This document shows, piece by piece, positions 10,108 to 19,568 of a stretch of 64,000 nt of DNA. Source of the stretch: Maribellus maritimus (GTDB taxonomy: Bacteria > Bacteroidota > Bacteroidia > Bacteroidales > Prolixibacteraceae); contig NZ_JAIKLE010000017.1 of NCBI RefSeq assembly GCF_022267315.1, forward strand, positions 86,315 to 150,314, in the 5' to 3' direction. A model generated the notes under the pieces. That model was not told the origin of the DNA and ran no database searches. It saw only the letters and a list, made by a program, of their open reading frames with translations. The position numbers were made by a program, and so were the translations under genes. Within the stretch, counting starts at the first letter, position 1, and every line of letters begins with the position of its first letter.

Positions 10108-10572
10108 ATGGGAAAAACAATCATTAACAGCTACGAAGAGTTTGAATCTTATCTGGGAAAAGAAATCGGCACATCAGAATATATCCAGATTACACAGGAT
10201 CAAATCGATAAATTTGCTGATGCCACACTCGATTATCAATGGATTCATACTGATCCGGAAAGAGCGGCCAAAGAATCGCCGTTTAAAAGTACAATTGCAC
10301 ACGGCTATTTAACACTTTCGATGTTAACTTATTTGTGGTATTCTATTGTTGATGTGCGCAATGTGAAAATGATTGTAAATTATGGAATTGAGAAACTGCG
10401 GTTTCAGCAGCCGGTTTTGGTAAACGACAAAATCCGCGCAATTGTTTCCTTAAACGATATTCGTAATTTGCGTGGTATTGCCAAAATTCAGGTAAAAATC
10501 GTGGTTGAAATTGAAGGAAAAAAGAAACCGGCATATGACGCTTTTGTAACCTTTCTTTATCATTTCGAATAG
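10108..10572 (+). CDS. MaoC-like dehydratase (hot-dog fold)
   Basis: 154 aa, full length for single-domain MaoC proteins. The hydratase signature is visible: FADATLDYQWIHTDPERA, with the catalytic Asp and His, then FKSTIAHGYLTLSML. Family members hydrate trans-2-enoyl-CoA, often (R)-specifically. This short stand-alone type resembles NodN-like enzymes of uncertain substrate. The gene is monocistronic with a terminator after it. The ATG at 10108 is the only start that keeps the family N-terminus without extension. Confidence 0.9.
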   Translation: MGKTIINSYEEFESYLGKEIGTSEYIQITQDQIDKFADATLDYQWIHTDPERAAKESPFKSTIAHGYLTLSMLTYLWYSIVDVRNVKMIVNYGIEKLRFQQPVLVNDKIRAIVSLNDIRNLRGIAKIQVKIVVEIEGKKKPAYDAFVTFLYHFE

Positions 10573-10593
10573 TGAATTTCCAGTAAAAATATT

Positions 10594-10631
10594 AATGCCG
10601 TTTGATTGTTGAAATCAGGCGGCATTTTTTT
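10594..10631 (+). terminator. Terminator after the MaoC-like gene
   Basis: AATGCCG (10594-10600) pairs with CGGCATT (10620-10626), the stem extending inward through TTTGATT/AATCAGG with wobbles. A run of seven T follows. Confidence 0.8.
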
Positions 10632-10719
10632 GCCATCATTTGTTTGGGGCGATAATTATGAGGACATATTTTAAATCAAAGCGTTAATTTGTAAATTGGA
10701 GGTTGATAAAAGAATTTAA

Positions 10720-11427
10720 ATGGATTACATCAACGAAGTATTAACAACAACCGAGATTACCTGGCAAGTTGCTCTGGTGAGAATTCTGGTTAGTTTTTTC
10801 ATCGGTATGCTGATTGGTATTGAACGTGAAACTCACGATCAGCCCGCAGGATTACGGACACATATTTTAATAAGCATCGGTTCAACTGTAGTGATGTTGA
10901 TTTCTATTTTTATTCCGCAAACATTCACCGACTTTCAAAACGGAGACCCTGGCCGAATAGCAGCACAGGTAGTTTCAGGAATTGGATTTTTAGGGGCTGG
11001 AGCAATTTTGAAATTTGGAGCCGATGTGAAAGGTCTAACAACGGCAGCTTCAATTTGGGCAATGGCAGCACTTGGACTGGCTGTTGGGGCCGGCATGTAT
11101 ATTATCGGATTCATTGGTGTTGTGGTGATTCTGTTTGCGTTAACAGTAATGAATTTATTTGAAAAGCGTGTTTTTAAAGAAAGAACAATCCGGAAAATAG
11201 AGTTGTACGTAAAAAAAAGAAATTCTGATATACAGGTTCTGAAAGAAATTCTGAAGAGTCAGGATATACGAATTATGTCAACCGGTTTTGAACGAAATAT
11301 TAATGAGGCTACTGATAAAATTGTGTTTCTGGTGGGGGTAACACGCAAAATGAATATACAGAAACTTTCAGATAATTTTGAAAAACATCCCGGGATTGTT
11401 GCTGTAAAAGTGGATATACTGGAATAA
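10720..11427 (+). CDS. MgtC/SapB-family inner-membrane protein
   Basis: 235 aa. Four to five N-terminal helices contain the MgtC/SapB signature: FFIGMLIGIERETHDQPAGLRTH, then a conserved GIGFLGAGAILK followed by VKGLTTAASIWAMAALGLAVG. A soluble C-terminal domain (about 150-235) has an ACT-like look. Family members are linked to growth in low magnesium and to control of F-type ATPase in some pathogens, but most environmental members are uncharacterised. The final codons (LE, stop) take part in a hairpin shared with the convergent phosphatase gene. Confidence 0.9.
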   Translation: MDYINEVLTTTEITWQVALVRILVSFFIGMLIGIERETHDQPAGLRTHILISIGSTVVMLISIFIPQTFTDFQNGDPGRIAAQVVSGIGFLGAGAILKFGADVKGLTTAASIWAMAALGLAVGAGMYIIGFIGVVVILFALTVMNLFEKRVFKERTIRKIELYVKKRNSDIQVLKEILKSQDIRIMSTGFERNINEATDKIVFLVGVTRKMNIQKLSDNFEKHPGIVAVKVDILE

Positions 11428-11451
11428 TTTTTAGCTTATTCCAGCTTTTTT
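11419..11451. terminator. Hairpin shared by the 3' ends of two convergent genes
   Basis: CTGGAATAA (11419-11427) and TTATTCCAG (11436-11444) form a perfect 9-bp stem around an 8-nt loop, followed by CTTTTTT. Each arm contains the stop codon of one of the convergent genes, both of which end Leu-Glu-stop. Confidence 0.75.
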
Positions 11452-11906
11452 AGCAATCCTTCGCAACTGTCTTCCAGTAAATCGAGAACCAGCTCAAAAC
11501 CTTCTTCTCCGCCATAATACGGATCGGGAACTTCCTCGTAATTCCATTCTTTGGCAAAATCAGTCATTTTATGAATTTTTGCTAAATCGGCACTGTTTTG
11601 CGTCATCGATTTTAATGCTTCAACATTCTGATCATCCATCCCGATAACCAAATCAAAATGCCCGAAATCAACATCCGGATTAAATTTTCGCGAAATACTT
11701 GTGAGATCATATCCGCGTTTTACCGCATGTTGTTTCATCCTGCGATCGGCAGGTTCACCTGCATGCCAGCCCGATGTTCCTGCAGAATCAATTTCATATT
11801 TCTCTGCCAGCCCTTCTTTTTTTACAATTCCTTTAAATACTGCTTCAGCGCTGGGCGATCGACAAATATTACCCAAACAAACAAACAGAACTTTCTTCTT
11901 TTCCAT
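11436..11906 (-). CDS. Low-molecular-weight protein-tyrosine phosphatase
   Basis: 156 aa. The P-loop CLGNICRS (CX5R) sits at the extreme N-terminus after MEKKKVLFV, with the nucleophilic Cys near residue 10. The general-acid Asp is in the DPYYGG segment near residue 128. Intermediate landmarks DSAGTSGWHAG, FGHFDLVIGMDDQN and RKFNPD match the family. It is cytoplasmic and may control exopolysaccharide tyrosine kinases or arsenate-type chemistry, though no BY-kinase is nearby. The gene lies 14 bp downstream of aroE in the same direction and is probably co-transcribed with it. Confidence 0.93.
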   Translation of the reverse strand: MEKKKVLFVCLGNICRSPSAEAVFKGIVKKEGLAEKYEIDSAGTSGWHAGEPADRRMKQHAVKRGYDLTSISRKFNPDVDFGHFDLVIGMDDQNVEALKSMTQNSADLAKIHKMTDFAKEWNYEEVPDPYYGGEEGFELVLDLLEDSCEGLLKKLE

Positions 11907-11920
11907 AAATAATTTCCAAT

Positions 11921-12670
11921 CTATTCTTTACTATTCCAGATTTCATATGACTTTAATGCCTGGCCGAGCAACATTTCGTATCCGTTCTTTGCAGTGGCTC
12001 CCCTGGCTTTTCCTTTGTTCATAAACTGTGTTATTTCAGGGTTATAAACCAAATCAAACAGCAAATGTTTTTCGCCTATAAATTCATAAGGAATGGGAGG
12101 AAAGGTTTCCGTTTTGGGGTAGGTTCCAAGTGGAGTTGCATTGATAATTATCGTTCGTTCCGTCATCATTTGTTCATCAATCTCTTCGTAACGAATTTCA
12201 TTTTCTTTTAACTCTTCAATAGAAGCAGAAATAAACTCAATTCCAAGATGATTTAAAACGTATTTTAAAGCTTTTGAGGCTCCGCCGGTCCCAAGTATCA
12301 GTGCTTTTTTGTGATACTCTTTTAACAACGGTTTTAAGGAGTTTTCAAAACCAAAGGTATCGGTGTTAAATCCTTTTAAATAAACTCCCGAGTCAGAACG
12401 GATTATTTTCACCGTATTCACTGCGCCAATTTTTCGTGCCGAGTCATTTAAATCATCCAGAAAAGGAATGACCTGTTCTTTATACGGAATGGTCACATTG
12501 AGACCAATTACTTCGGGGTTATTTTTTATAATCTCCGGAAACTTTTGAATCGTATCAATCTCAAAGTTCTCGTATGTAGAATTTATTTTTTCGGTTTCAA
12601 ATTTTTCTGTAAAAAAACGTTTTGAAAATGAATGGGTGAGCGGGTAGCCTATTAATCCGTATCTTTTCAT
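11921..12670 (-). CDS. aroE: Shikimate dehydrogenase
   Basis: 249 aa. It reduces 3-dehydroshikimate to shikimate with NADPH in aromatic amino-acid synthesis. Visible landmarks are the substrate site YPLTHSFSKRFF, LNVTIPYKEQVIPFLD with the catalytic Lys, GAVNTV, GFNTDTFGF, and the nucleotide loop ILGTGGASKAL. The tail is NGYEMLLGQALKSYEIW. The protein is somewhat short, as in other Bacteroidota. It sits 5 bp after the DUF368 gene and 14 bp before the phosphatase gene, suggesting a three-gene transcript. Confidence 0.95.
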   Translation of the reverse strand: MKRYGLIGYPLTHSFSKRFFTEKFETEKINSTYENFEIDTIQKFPEIIKNNPEVIGLNVTIPYKEQVIPFLDDLNDSARKIGAVNTVKIIRSDSGVYLKGFNTDTFGFENSLKPLLKEYHKKALILGTGGASKALKYVLNHLGIEFISASIEELKENEIRYEEIDEQMMTERTIIINATPLGTYPKTETFPPIPYEFIGEKHLLFDLVYNPEITQFMNKGKARGATAKNGYEMLLGQALKSYEIWNSKE

Positions 12671-12675
12671 CTGTA

Positions 12676-13614
12676 TTAATTCGCTTTTTTTGGTTTTGTT
12701 AATCCTTCAATTATAAAAATAATGGCAAATCCGGCCACAGCCAATAAAATTGCACCAACTAAAAGAGCATTGTCTCCTGTAATTTGTTCATAGGTTCCCG
12801 GTAAAATATTTACTTCAACCAGTGGTTTTATTTCTCCGTGCCGATCTGTAAAAGTTTCGGTAACTTGTTTCCAGGGCCAGACTTTATTTAATGAACCCAC
12901 CATGAAACCGGCCAAAACAGCAATGGTTTGATTATGAAATTTTTTTAATAACCAAGACAAGATATTTGAAAAAGTAATAATTCCGATGGCTGCTCCCACC
13001 ATAAAGGTAAGAATCACGGCTATCTGCAGATTTCCAACAGCATCAAGGACGAACTTGTACATCCCAAGCAGAACAAGAATAAAACTCCCAGAAATTCCTG
13101 GTAAAATCATGGCACAAATGGCGATAGCTCCTGAAACAAATATAAACCATGTGGTTGTGTTGGCCTCCGCAGGTGTAATTACGGTGATGAAATAAGCAAC
13201 GATAATTCCCGCAATACCTGCAACAACAGTTGAAATATCCCATTTTTTTATCGTTCTTGCCACATAAATTGCCGAAGCGACAATTAATCCGAAAAAGAAA
13301 GACCATACCAAAACAGGATGGTTGTCAAGCAGATACTTCAATCCTTTTGCCAGCGAAAAAACGCTGATTCCGATTCCCAATAAAACGCATACCAGAAAAG
13401 TTCCGTTAATGGCTTTCCAAAAGTCTGCGATTTTTCCGCTTAGAATAAGTTTTAATGCATTTAAGTTGATGGATTTTATTGAGTTAATTAACTCTTCATA
13501 AATTCCGGTAATAAATGCGATGGTTCCGCCGGAAACACCCGGGACCACATCAGCAGCTCCCATTCCCATTCCTTTTAAAACCAAAACGAAGTAATCTTTT
13601 GCTGTTCTGTTCAT
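12676..13614 (-). CDS. DUF368 polytopic membrane protein
   Basis: 312 aa from the ATG at 13614. A GTG at 13680 would add 22 charged residues and is less likely. The opening KGMGMGAADVVPGVSGGTIAFITGIY and the repeated core AICAMILPGISGSFILVLLGMY are the two halves of the DUF368 (PopT-like) signature. About eight to nine helices are predicted. Recent work ties this family, with DedA proteins, to recycling of the undecaprenyl-phosphate carrier across the inner membrane. That role is knowledge of the family, not shown here. It is first in the apparent operon with aroE and the phosphatase. Confidence 0.88.
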   Translation of the reverse strand: MNRTAKDYFVLVLKGMGMGAADVVPGVSGGTIAFITGIYEELINSIKSINLNALKLILSGKIADFWKAINGTFLVCVLLGIGISVFSLAKGLKYLLDNHPVLVWSFFFGLIVASAIYVARTIKKWDISTVVAGIAGIIVAYFITVITPAEANTTTWFIFVSGAIAICAMILPGISGSFILVLLGMYKFVLDAVGNLQIAVILTFMVGAAIGIITFSNILSWLLKKFHNQTIAVLAGFMVGSLNKVWPWKQVTETFTDRHGEIKPLVEVNILPGTYEQITGDNALLVGAILLAVAGFAIIFIIEGLTKPKKAN

Positions 13615-13783
13615 ATTAAATTTTACGTTTCTCCTTGTCTCTTTTTTGTTCTCTGCTGTTATACTTCCAGCAAAGCTCACTCAAAATTCACGGAGATTTT
13701 TGTCTTTAAATTTTGGAGGTGCCAAAATAACAAAAACTTACCATAAATTGTTATGAAAAATAAAAAGCTCAAATCGTTTAAAA

Positions 13784-14362
13784 ATGAATTTAAGAAAGAT
13801 TTTAACTGTTATTATTGTTTTTGGTATGATACAATCCTACGCTCAGAAAAATATAGAGGCGGAAGTGAAAACTTTACAACTCGAAGAAAACGGAAATTTT
13901 CTCAATAATTCCGGATTGCCTGTATTGTTGTATAAAGATGTTTTTCGTTTTGAAGGGAAAGACCCTGCGTCGACCATCGAAAGAGTTTTTGCTGAAAACA
14001 ACTGGGGAGCTTCGTGGCGAAATGGTATTTATGATTTTCAGCATTACCACAGTACGGCGCACGAAGCATTGGGTATTTACGGCGGCTGGGCAGAGGTTCA
14101 ACTGGGCGGGTCGGGTAGCGAAATAGTACGGATTGAAAAAGGCGACCTGGTAGTTTTACCAGTTGGAACGGCACACAAAAGAATTAATTCCGGTGACGGT
14201 TTCGCCGTTGTTGGTGCTTATCCGGATGGACAACAGTGGGATATGAATTACGGGAAAGCAGAAGAAGTTCAATCAGCAAAAGAAAATATTTCAAAAGTAA
14301 AACTTCCTGAAAACGATCCGGTTTTTGGTAGAGACGGTAAAATGTTTGAGTTTTGGAAATAA
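13784..14362 (+). CDS. Exported cupin-domain protein
   Basis: 192 aa. A cleavable signal peptide (MNLRKILTVIIVFGMIQSYAQ) directs it to the periplasm. A single cupin barrel spans about 60-165: HYHSTAHEALGIYGG carries the metal-binding His and Glu residues, and GDLVVLPVGTAHKRIN carries the second His. Such cupins often bind iron or manganese. The substrate is unknown. It is transcribed divergently from the DUF368 operon and convergently with the EamA gene, with only 6 bp between their ends. Confidence 0.85.
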   Translation: MNLRKILTVIIVFGMIQSYAQKNIEAEVKTLQLEENGNFLNNSGLPVLLYKDVFRFEGKDPASTIERVFAENNWGASWRNGIYDFQHYHSTAHEALGIYGGWAEVQLGGSGSEIVRIEKGDLVVLPVGTAHKRINSGDGFAVVGAYPDGQQWDMNYGKAEEVQSAKENISKVKLPENDPVFGRDGKMFEFWK

Positions 14363-14368
14363 TGAAAA

Positions 14369-15268
14369 CTAGCGGCTTCCCAAAGTAATCAGTAAAATGC
14401 CGGCAAGAATTCCAATTAAATAAATTCCTTTTCTTTTTAGATTTTGTTCTTTAAAAAGTAAAGCGCCTAAAGTGAAGGTAATCAGAACGCTACTTCTGCG
14501 CAGTGCGGAGATCATCGAAATCATTGAGTCTTCCAAACTTAATGCGTAGAAATATAAAAAGTCAGCAACCACCAGGGTAACTCCTATCAGCGGGATTGTC
14601 CAGCGCCAACGAAATTTTGTAGTATTTTTGCGGTTGGGAAACCAGAAAACCGCCAAAACCGGAAACAAAATAATTACCTGGTAAAATGAAAACCATGCCT
14701 GTACCGCAATTCTATCTATGCGTGAAATAATAAATTTATCGTACAATCCGCTGATGGAACCCAAAATAGTTGCACCAATGATAAGGTAAATCCACTTGTT
14801 TTTCCTGAATTCAATACCTTCGAGCTTGCCGGCGGTTGAAAAGAGATAGAAAAAGATGAGGGTTAGTGAAACGCCTACCCATTGCAAACCATTAAGTCTT
14901 TCCTGAAAAATAAGCAATGCTCCGGCTAATGTCCATAACGGACCAGTGGAGCGAATCGGCGCAAAAATAGTAACAGGCAGATGTTTCATTGCAAAAAAGG
15001 CCAGGATCCAGCTGGAGACTACAATAACTGATTTTAGTATGATTTGCATGTGTTCAGTAAGGGTAAGTGAAGGCGCAAAAAGCCCAATCGCAGCTAACTT
15101 ATCAGGAAAGAGGCCTGACCCGATTACAACCGGTAAAAATAGTGCCGTACTTGTAAGCGTGGAAAAAAAGAGAACCGGCATAACAGCATTTCCGTTTAGC
15201 GATGTCTTTTTAAAAATGTCATAAATACCCAGAAAAAGGGCGGAAAGAAGTCCTGCAAAAGCCCACAT
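14369..15268 (-). CDS. EamA/DMT-family membrane transporter
   Basis: 299 aa, about ten hydrophobic helices in two EamA repeats. It starts MWAFAGLLSALFLGIYDIFKK. The repeats are recognisable from the conserved TIFAPIRSTGPLWTLAGALLIFQERLNGLQWVG and the equivalent LRRSSVLITFTLGALLFKEQNLKRKG. This is a different subgroup from the transporter at 8987-9919. Its substrate is unknown. It stands alone, convergent with the cupin gene. Confidence 0.85.
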   Translation of the reverse strand: MWAFAGLLSALFLGIYDIFKKTSLNGNAVMPVLFFSTLTSTALFLPVVIGSGLFPDKLAAIGLFAPSLTLTEHMQIILKSVIVVSSWILAFFAMKHLPVTIFAPIRSTGPLWTLAGALLIFQERLNGLQWVGVSLTLIFFYLFSTAGKLEGIEFRKNKWIYLIIGATILGSISGLYDKFIISRIDRIAVQAWFSFYQVIILFPVLAVFWFPNRKNTTKFRWRWTIPLIGVTLVVADFLYFYALSLEDSMISMISALRRSSVLITFTLGALLFKEQNLKRKGIYLIGILAGILLITLGSR

Positions 15269-15366
15269 ATTTAACTTTTTTGCAAAGATATATTATGGTA
15301 ATCCGGGAAAGTAATTTACTGATATTCCGATACCTTTAATAATGAATTATTAAATTTAGATAACAC

Positions 15367-16791
15367 TTATTCAAAATTATTGGCCTTCCGAAATTCATCG
15401 ACCAGTTTTTTAAGTCGCTTGTTTTTAGGAGCTTTGGGATAAAAATCAAAAAGAAGGTTGATTTGAAGAAAGTCCTGTTTCATTGCAGTGTTCAACATTT
15501 CAAAAGCATCGGGTTCATCCTTGTTTTCAAGATATAAACTCACCAACCGGTATTTTAATATCGCGTCACCGTTCTTTTTTATTGCGGCTTTTAAAATCTG
15601 AATGGCGTTTTCGAGTTCTTCAAAGTTCAGATATACGTCAGCCCATGTTAGCCATATTTCGCTGTTTTCCGGCTCCAGTTTGACAGCTTTCTTTAACGCT
15701 TTAACCGCGTTCTTTTTGTGGTTGAAATCGTTGTATACTTTTGAAAGCGTCAGCCAGTATTCTGGATTGGAATCGTCAATCTCCAATGCTTTTTTGATAA
15801 AAACAATACTTTCCGGGAATTTTTTCTCCACCCACATAATTAAGCCTACACCAAACCAGGCAGTATCATTATCTTCGTTAATATCAATGGCTTTCTGATA
15901 ATGTTCTGCTGATTTTGTATAATCTTCCAGATTCAGATAACATTCGCCTATATAACAATAAGCATCGTCGTTTTCCGGCTCAAACTCCAGATATTCAAAA
16001 TATTTTTTAATGGCATCTTTATATCTGGCGGCATTCGCATAAGCATTGGCGATATTAAAAAGAGCCTGGTGAAATTCGTCGTTCAGCGCGAGAGCAAATT
16101 CATAGGCCTCAACTGCTTTGTCATGATTACCTGCTTTATTTTGTGTGATACCTAAATTAAACCAGGTTGAATAATTAAACGGATCAATATCAAGATATTG
16201 ATTGTAATACGAAACGCTTTTTTTGTAGTCGCCCTGCTGGTCACAGAAAAATCCCAGTTCATAAAGCGCCATTTCATTTTTCGGATTAGCAATCAGTGCC
16301 TGCTCAAAGTGTTGAATGGCAGTTGGAATATCACCGGTTTGAATATAGGCCGCCCCGATATGATACAATATGTCATCGACCTCTTTGCCTGCGCTCTTAA
16401 TGGCTTTTCGGAATGACCGTCCTGCTTTAGGTTCATCTCCCAAAACCAACCATGCCGAACCTTTTATAAGGTGTACATCGGGGTTGGTAGATTCAATCTT
16501 TTCAACAAGATTAAGGTGTTTTATTGCATCTTCAATTTTTCCTTTACTCAATAAAACCTGCGCATACTTTAGGTGGAGAGTTACCGCATTGGGATGAATT
16601 TGAATACCCTGCCGTGCTGCTATTTCTGAAGCGTTTATATCCCCTTCTTCGAGCAACTGTTCTACAATTCCTTCAAATTCAGAAACATCGAAATATTTTT
16701 TATTACCCGATATCAGCGAACGTTTAAAACGGTTCAGGGCTTCACTGATATCTTCCTCACTGCTAAAATTTTTCCTCTCTTCTTCGTTCAT
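15367..16791 (-). CDS. Tetratricopeptide-repeat protein
   Basis: 474 aa without signal peptide or membrane segment. After a charged N-terminus (about 60 residues) there are roughly eleven consecutive TPR units, for example AIQHFEQALIANPKNEMALYELG and SVSYYNQYLDIDPFNYSTWFNLG, each with the expected small, aromatic and Pro positions. This predicts a cytoplasmic superhelical scaffold for protein-protein contacts. It lies 60 bp downstream of DUF4301 in the same direction and may share its transcript. The partner is unknown. Similar single-copy TPR proteins are widespread in Bacteroidota. Confidence 0.9.
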   Translation of the reverse strand: MNEEERKNFSSEEDISEALNRFKRSLISGNKKYFDVSEFEGIVEQLLEEGDINASEIAARQGIQIHPNAVTLHLKYAQVLLSKGKIEDAIKHLNLVEKIESTNPDVHLIKGSAWLVLGDEPKAGRSFRKAIKSAGKEVDDILYHIGAAYIQTGDIPTAIQHFEQALIANPKNEMALYELGFFCDQQGDYKKSVSYYNQYLDIDPFNYSTWFNLGITQNKAGNHDKAVEAYEFALALNDEFHQALFNIANAYANAARYKDAIKKYFEYLEFEPENDDAYCYIGECYLNLEDYTKSAEHYQKAIDINEDNDTAWFGVGLIMWVEKKFPESIVFIKKALEIDDSNPEYWLTLSKVYNDFNHKKNAVKALKKAVKLEPENSEIWLTWADVYLNFEELENAIQILKAAIKKNGDAILKYRLVSLYLENKDEPDAFEMLNTAMKQDFLQINLLFDFYPKAPKNKRLKKLVDEFRKANNFE

Positions 16792-16850
16792 CTGCGTAAC
16801 AATGAATTCGCGAAATTAATAATTCCAATGAATTAACGGACAATTTTATA

Positions 16851-18380
16851 TTATTGATGTTGTTCTCGTAACAAATCGTTCACAGTTTTAACCGGGTTAA
16901 ATGTCTCAATCGGAACTTCTGCAAAGAGCGTATTCCAGTTACTCATTGCTCCGTTCCAAAGCCCCGGAAGCTCCTGCGCTTTCAAATTCTTCCCGTCTTT
17001 CGATTTTTTTGAAATAAAGCCTGTTGCCGGATCGGTATATTCAAGTAGGTTGTATTTTTCACCTTTATAATTTTTTATTCCGCAAACCAGGTCAACAGGA
17101 TTAAAATGTGTGGCATGTGAAATTATTGTCTGCTGTTGCATACTATTCGGGTCAATTTGCGAGCTTTCCACAACCTGCAACGAAACTGTCTCATCCGGAT
17201 TTTTTGCCCAGAACGGTCCGCCACCCGGCTCACCTTCGTTTTTTACCATCCCGCATACCCGTAAAGGGCGGTTGTATTTTTCTTTTAAATAATGATAAAG
17301 TTGTTCCTTTTCAGTGTAATACTGACTCTCTGCCGGTTTTGTATTGAGCTGGTTTTCCAGAAAATTGGCAGCTTCCGCCAAAAATGCATGATCCAGTGCC
17401 ACCGGATGTTTTTCGTTTAGCTCTTTTTGGTAAAGGAAAATTTTTTCCTGGTATTTTAACAAAACGCCGGCCAATGCTTTTTTATAATCAACCGAGGGTT
17501 TCTTTAGTTTGTCGGGAACAACATTGTCAATGTTTTTTATAAAAATGATGTCGGCATCCAAATCGTTCAGGTTTTCAATCAGAGCTCCGTGACCTCCCGG
17601 CCGGAATAACAAACTATCATCAGCTTCCCTGAACGGTTCGTTTTCCATATCAACAGCAATTGTATCGGTGGATGGTTTTTGTTGGCTAAAAGAAACGTCA
17701 AAGGTTACGCTTAGCTCATTTTCATAGGATTCTTTTATTTTTTGAAGCAGATTCTCAAAACTTTCCTGGTGTTCGGGCGAGACCGTAAAATGCAGTCGCA
17801 CTTTTCCCGCACTGTCTTTTGCGTATTTTGCGCCTTCTGCCAGATGCTCTTCAAAAGGGGTACGGTCAATATTTTTATATTTATGAAATTTTAAAAGTCC
17901 TTTGGGAAGCGAGCCGTAATTTAATCCTTTTTCACTCAACAAATATCCTACCTGGTTTTTACAACTTTCTTCTTCGCTGTTTTCGCTGATTTTGTTTTTA
18001 AGTTCCTGATAAAAAGCAAACTTTTCTATCTCGTCAACAAATTGTTTTACTGCTTTATTTTCTTTTAAAACTTCCTCGGGTGTTTTCGAAGTCTCACACT
18101 CTTTCAGAGCCTCGAAAAGCGCTTTAAACATTCGGCTGGCTGCACCGGAAGCCGGCACAAATTTTAGTGGTTTGATACCAGATATTACCTTTGCCTCGTA
18201 ACGTTCTATATTTTTTTGAAGTTTTTCTTTGTCGAGTTGAATAATCCCTTTGCCAACAGAAGCAGCTTCTTCCACATGCAAAAAAGGAAAACCTTTTTTG
18301 AATTTTTCAATCTGTTGATTTACAATTTCAATGTTGCTTCCGCGATTTTGTATTTGTAGTTTGTCTTTTTCAGAGAACAT
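16851..18380 (-). CDS. DUF4301 family protein
   Basis: 509 aa. Long conserved segments such as KFVPASGAASRMFKALFEAL, DRTPFEEHLAEG, LLFRPGGHGALIENLNDLDADIIFIKNIDNV and NEGEPGGGPFW mark the Bacteroidota family DUF4301. The VPASGAASRMFK and GHGAL segments look like a nucleotide-sugar or phosphate-binding fold related to nucleotidyltransferases. That is only my reading of the motif layout. The protein is cytoplasmic. Its function is unknown. A TPR gene follows in the same direction. Confidence 0.85.
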   Translation of the reverse strand: MFSEKDKLQIQNRGSNIEIVNQQIEKFKKGFPFLHVEEAASVGKGIIQLDKEKLQKNIERYEAKVISGIKPLKFVPASGAASRMFKALFEALKECETSKTPEEVLKENKAVKQFVDEIEKFAFYQELKNKISENSEEESCKNQVGYLLSEKGLNYGSLPKGLLKFHKYKNIDRTPFEEHLAEGAKYAKDSAGKVRLHFTVSPEHQESFENLLQKIKESYENELSVTFDVSFSQQKPSTDTIAVDMENEPFREADDSLLFRPGGHGALIENLNDLDADIIFIKNIDNVVPDKLKKPSVDYKKALAGVLLKYQEKIFLYQKELNEKHPVALDHAFLAEAANFLENQLNTKPAESQYYTEKEQLYHYLKEKYNRPLRVCGMVKNEGEPGGGPFWAKNPDETVSLQVVESSQIDPNSMQQQTIISHATHFNPVDLVCGIKNYKGEKYNLLEYTDPATGFISKKSKDGKNLKAQELPGLWNGAMSNWNTLFAEVPIETFNPVKTVNDLLREQHQ

Positions 18381-18490
18381 ATACCTGTTTTTTGATATTT
18401 AAAAATAAAAATAAGATTCCGGTTTTTTATACGAATAACAGCCTGTAAGGACTAAAGTTTTCAAGATTTTGTTAACAGTTTTCTGAATCG

Positions 18491-18520
18491 GTTGATACTG
18501 ACTTATTTTGTTTATTTTTG
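18491..18520 (+). promoter_or_regulatory. Bacteroidota-type promoter of the radical SAM gene
   Basis: A -7 box TATTTTTG (18513-18520, TAnnTTTG) follows a GTTG at 18491-18494 with 18-bp spacing, slightly short for the TTTG -33 element. The start codon is 18 bp downstream. Confidence 0.5.
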
Positions 18521-18538
18521 CGCTGTTAATTTGATGGG

Positions 18539-19483
18539 ATGACGGACAAGAATTTTTTCTGGAATCATAAAAAACGATACAACGATTTTCCAACCTATTT
18601 TAAAAATAAGTTTTCGGAAAGAGTGCAGAAGGTTTCCGTCGATGCGGGGTTTACCTGTCCGAACCGCGATGGATTAAAAGGGAAAAGTGGCTGTACTTAC
18701 TGCAATAACAAAACCTTCAAACCAACCTACTGTAACCTGGAAAACAGCGTTACAAATCAAATTCAAAAAGGTGTGGATTTTTTTGCCAAAAAATACGCTG
18801 CGATGAAATTTTTGGCGTATTTCCAAGCCTATACAAATACTTATGCTCCCCTGGAGGATTTAAAACGGCTTTATGAAGAAGCGCTTCAGCATCCTAAAAT
18901 TGTTGGTTTGGTAATTTCAACCCGCCCTGATTCGGTAGATGAAGAATTGCTGGATTATTTGTCGGAGCTGAGTAAAGGAGCTTATGTAATGGTTGAGTTT
19001 GGGGTAGAGTCGCATCTTGATAAGTCGCTGGAATTAATCAATCGCGGGCATTCATTTGCCGATTCAGTTTGGGCGCTGGAACAAACCGAAAAACGCGGCA
19101 TTAATAACTGTGCTCATATGATTTTAGGGCTTCCCGGTGAAAACCACTCCGACTGGCTCGAACAGGCAAAGATTATTTCAAAACTGCCGGTTAAAAACTT
19201 AAAATTGCATCAGCTTCAGATTCATAAAGGAACCATACTCGAAAAGCAATACCGCGAGAAACCCGATTCATTTTTTCTTTTTTCTGCAGAAGAATACATT
19301 GAACTGGTGGTTGATTATCTTGAGTTGTTAAGTCCACAGATTATTGTGGAGCGGTTTATTAGCCAGGCGCCACCCGACATGTTGCTTGCTCCCAAATGGG
19401 GGCTGAAAAATTTTGAGTTTGTTGCTAAAGTAGAGAAACGCCTGAAAGAAAGAGATACCTGGCAGGGGAGATTATACAAATAA
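18539..19483 (+). CDS. TIGR01212-type radical SAM protein (YhcC-like)
   Basis: 314 aa. The radical SAM cluster is TCPNRDGLKGKSGCTYCNN, where the cysteines lie in the spaced arrangement characteristic of TIGR01212/YhcC rather than the usual CX3CX2C. Further landmarks are YFQAYTNTYAPL, STRPDSV, VEFGVESHLDKSLELINRGH, NCAHMILGLPGE and LKLHQLQIHKGT. The cytoplasmic iron-sulfur enzyme's reaction is unestablished to my knowledge. It is transcribed alone from its own promoter. Confidence 0.92.
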   Translation: MTDKNFFWNHKKRYNDFPTYFKNKFSERVQKVSVDAGFTCPNRDGLKGKSGCTYCNNKTFKPTYCNLENSVTNQIQKGVDFFAKKYAAMKFLAYFQAYTNTYAPLEDLKRLYEEALQHPKIVGLVISTRPDSVDEELLDYLSELSKGAYVMVEFGVESHLDKSLELINRGHSFADSVWALEQTEKRGINNCAHMILGLPGENHSDWLEQAKIISKLPVKNLKLHQLQIHKGTILEKQYREKPDSFFLFSAEEYIELVVDYLELLSPQIIVERFISQAPPDMLLAPKWGLKNFEFVAKVEKRLKERDTWQGRLYK

Positions 19484-19568
19484 ATCCGGGGATTTTGAAT
19501 GTCTAACGTTTTGAAAACAAAAAAACGAATCCTGGGATTTATTTGATTGAATACTATATTTTAAAATT

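Noticed and set aside
8987..15268. The two EamA transporters as a recent duplication
   Set aside because: They share the fold but not detectable local sequence identity, and lie in different subgroups.
19478..19544. Terminator after the radical SAM gene
   Set aside because: A 10-bp inverted repeat exists but the loop is about 47 nt and no T-run follows.
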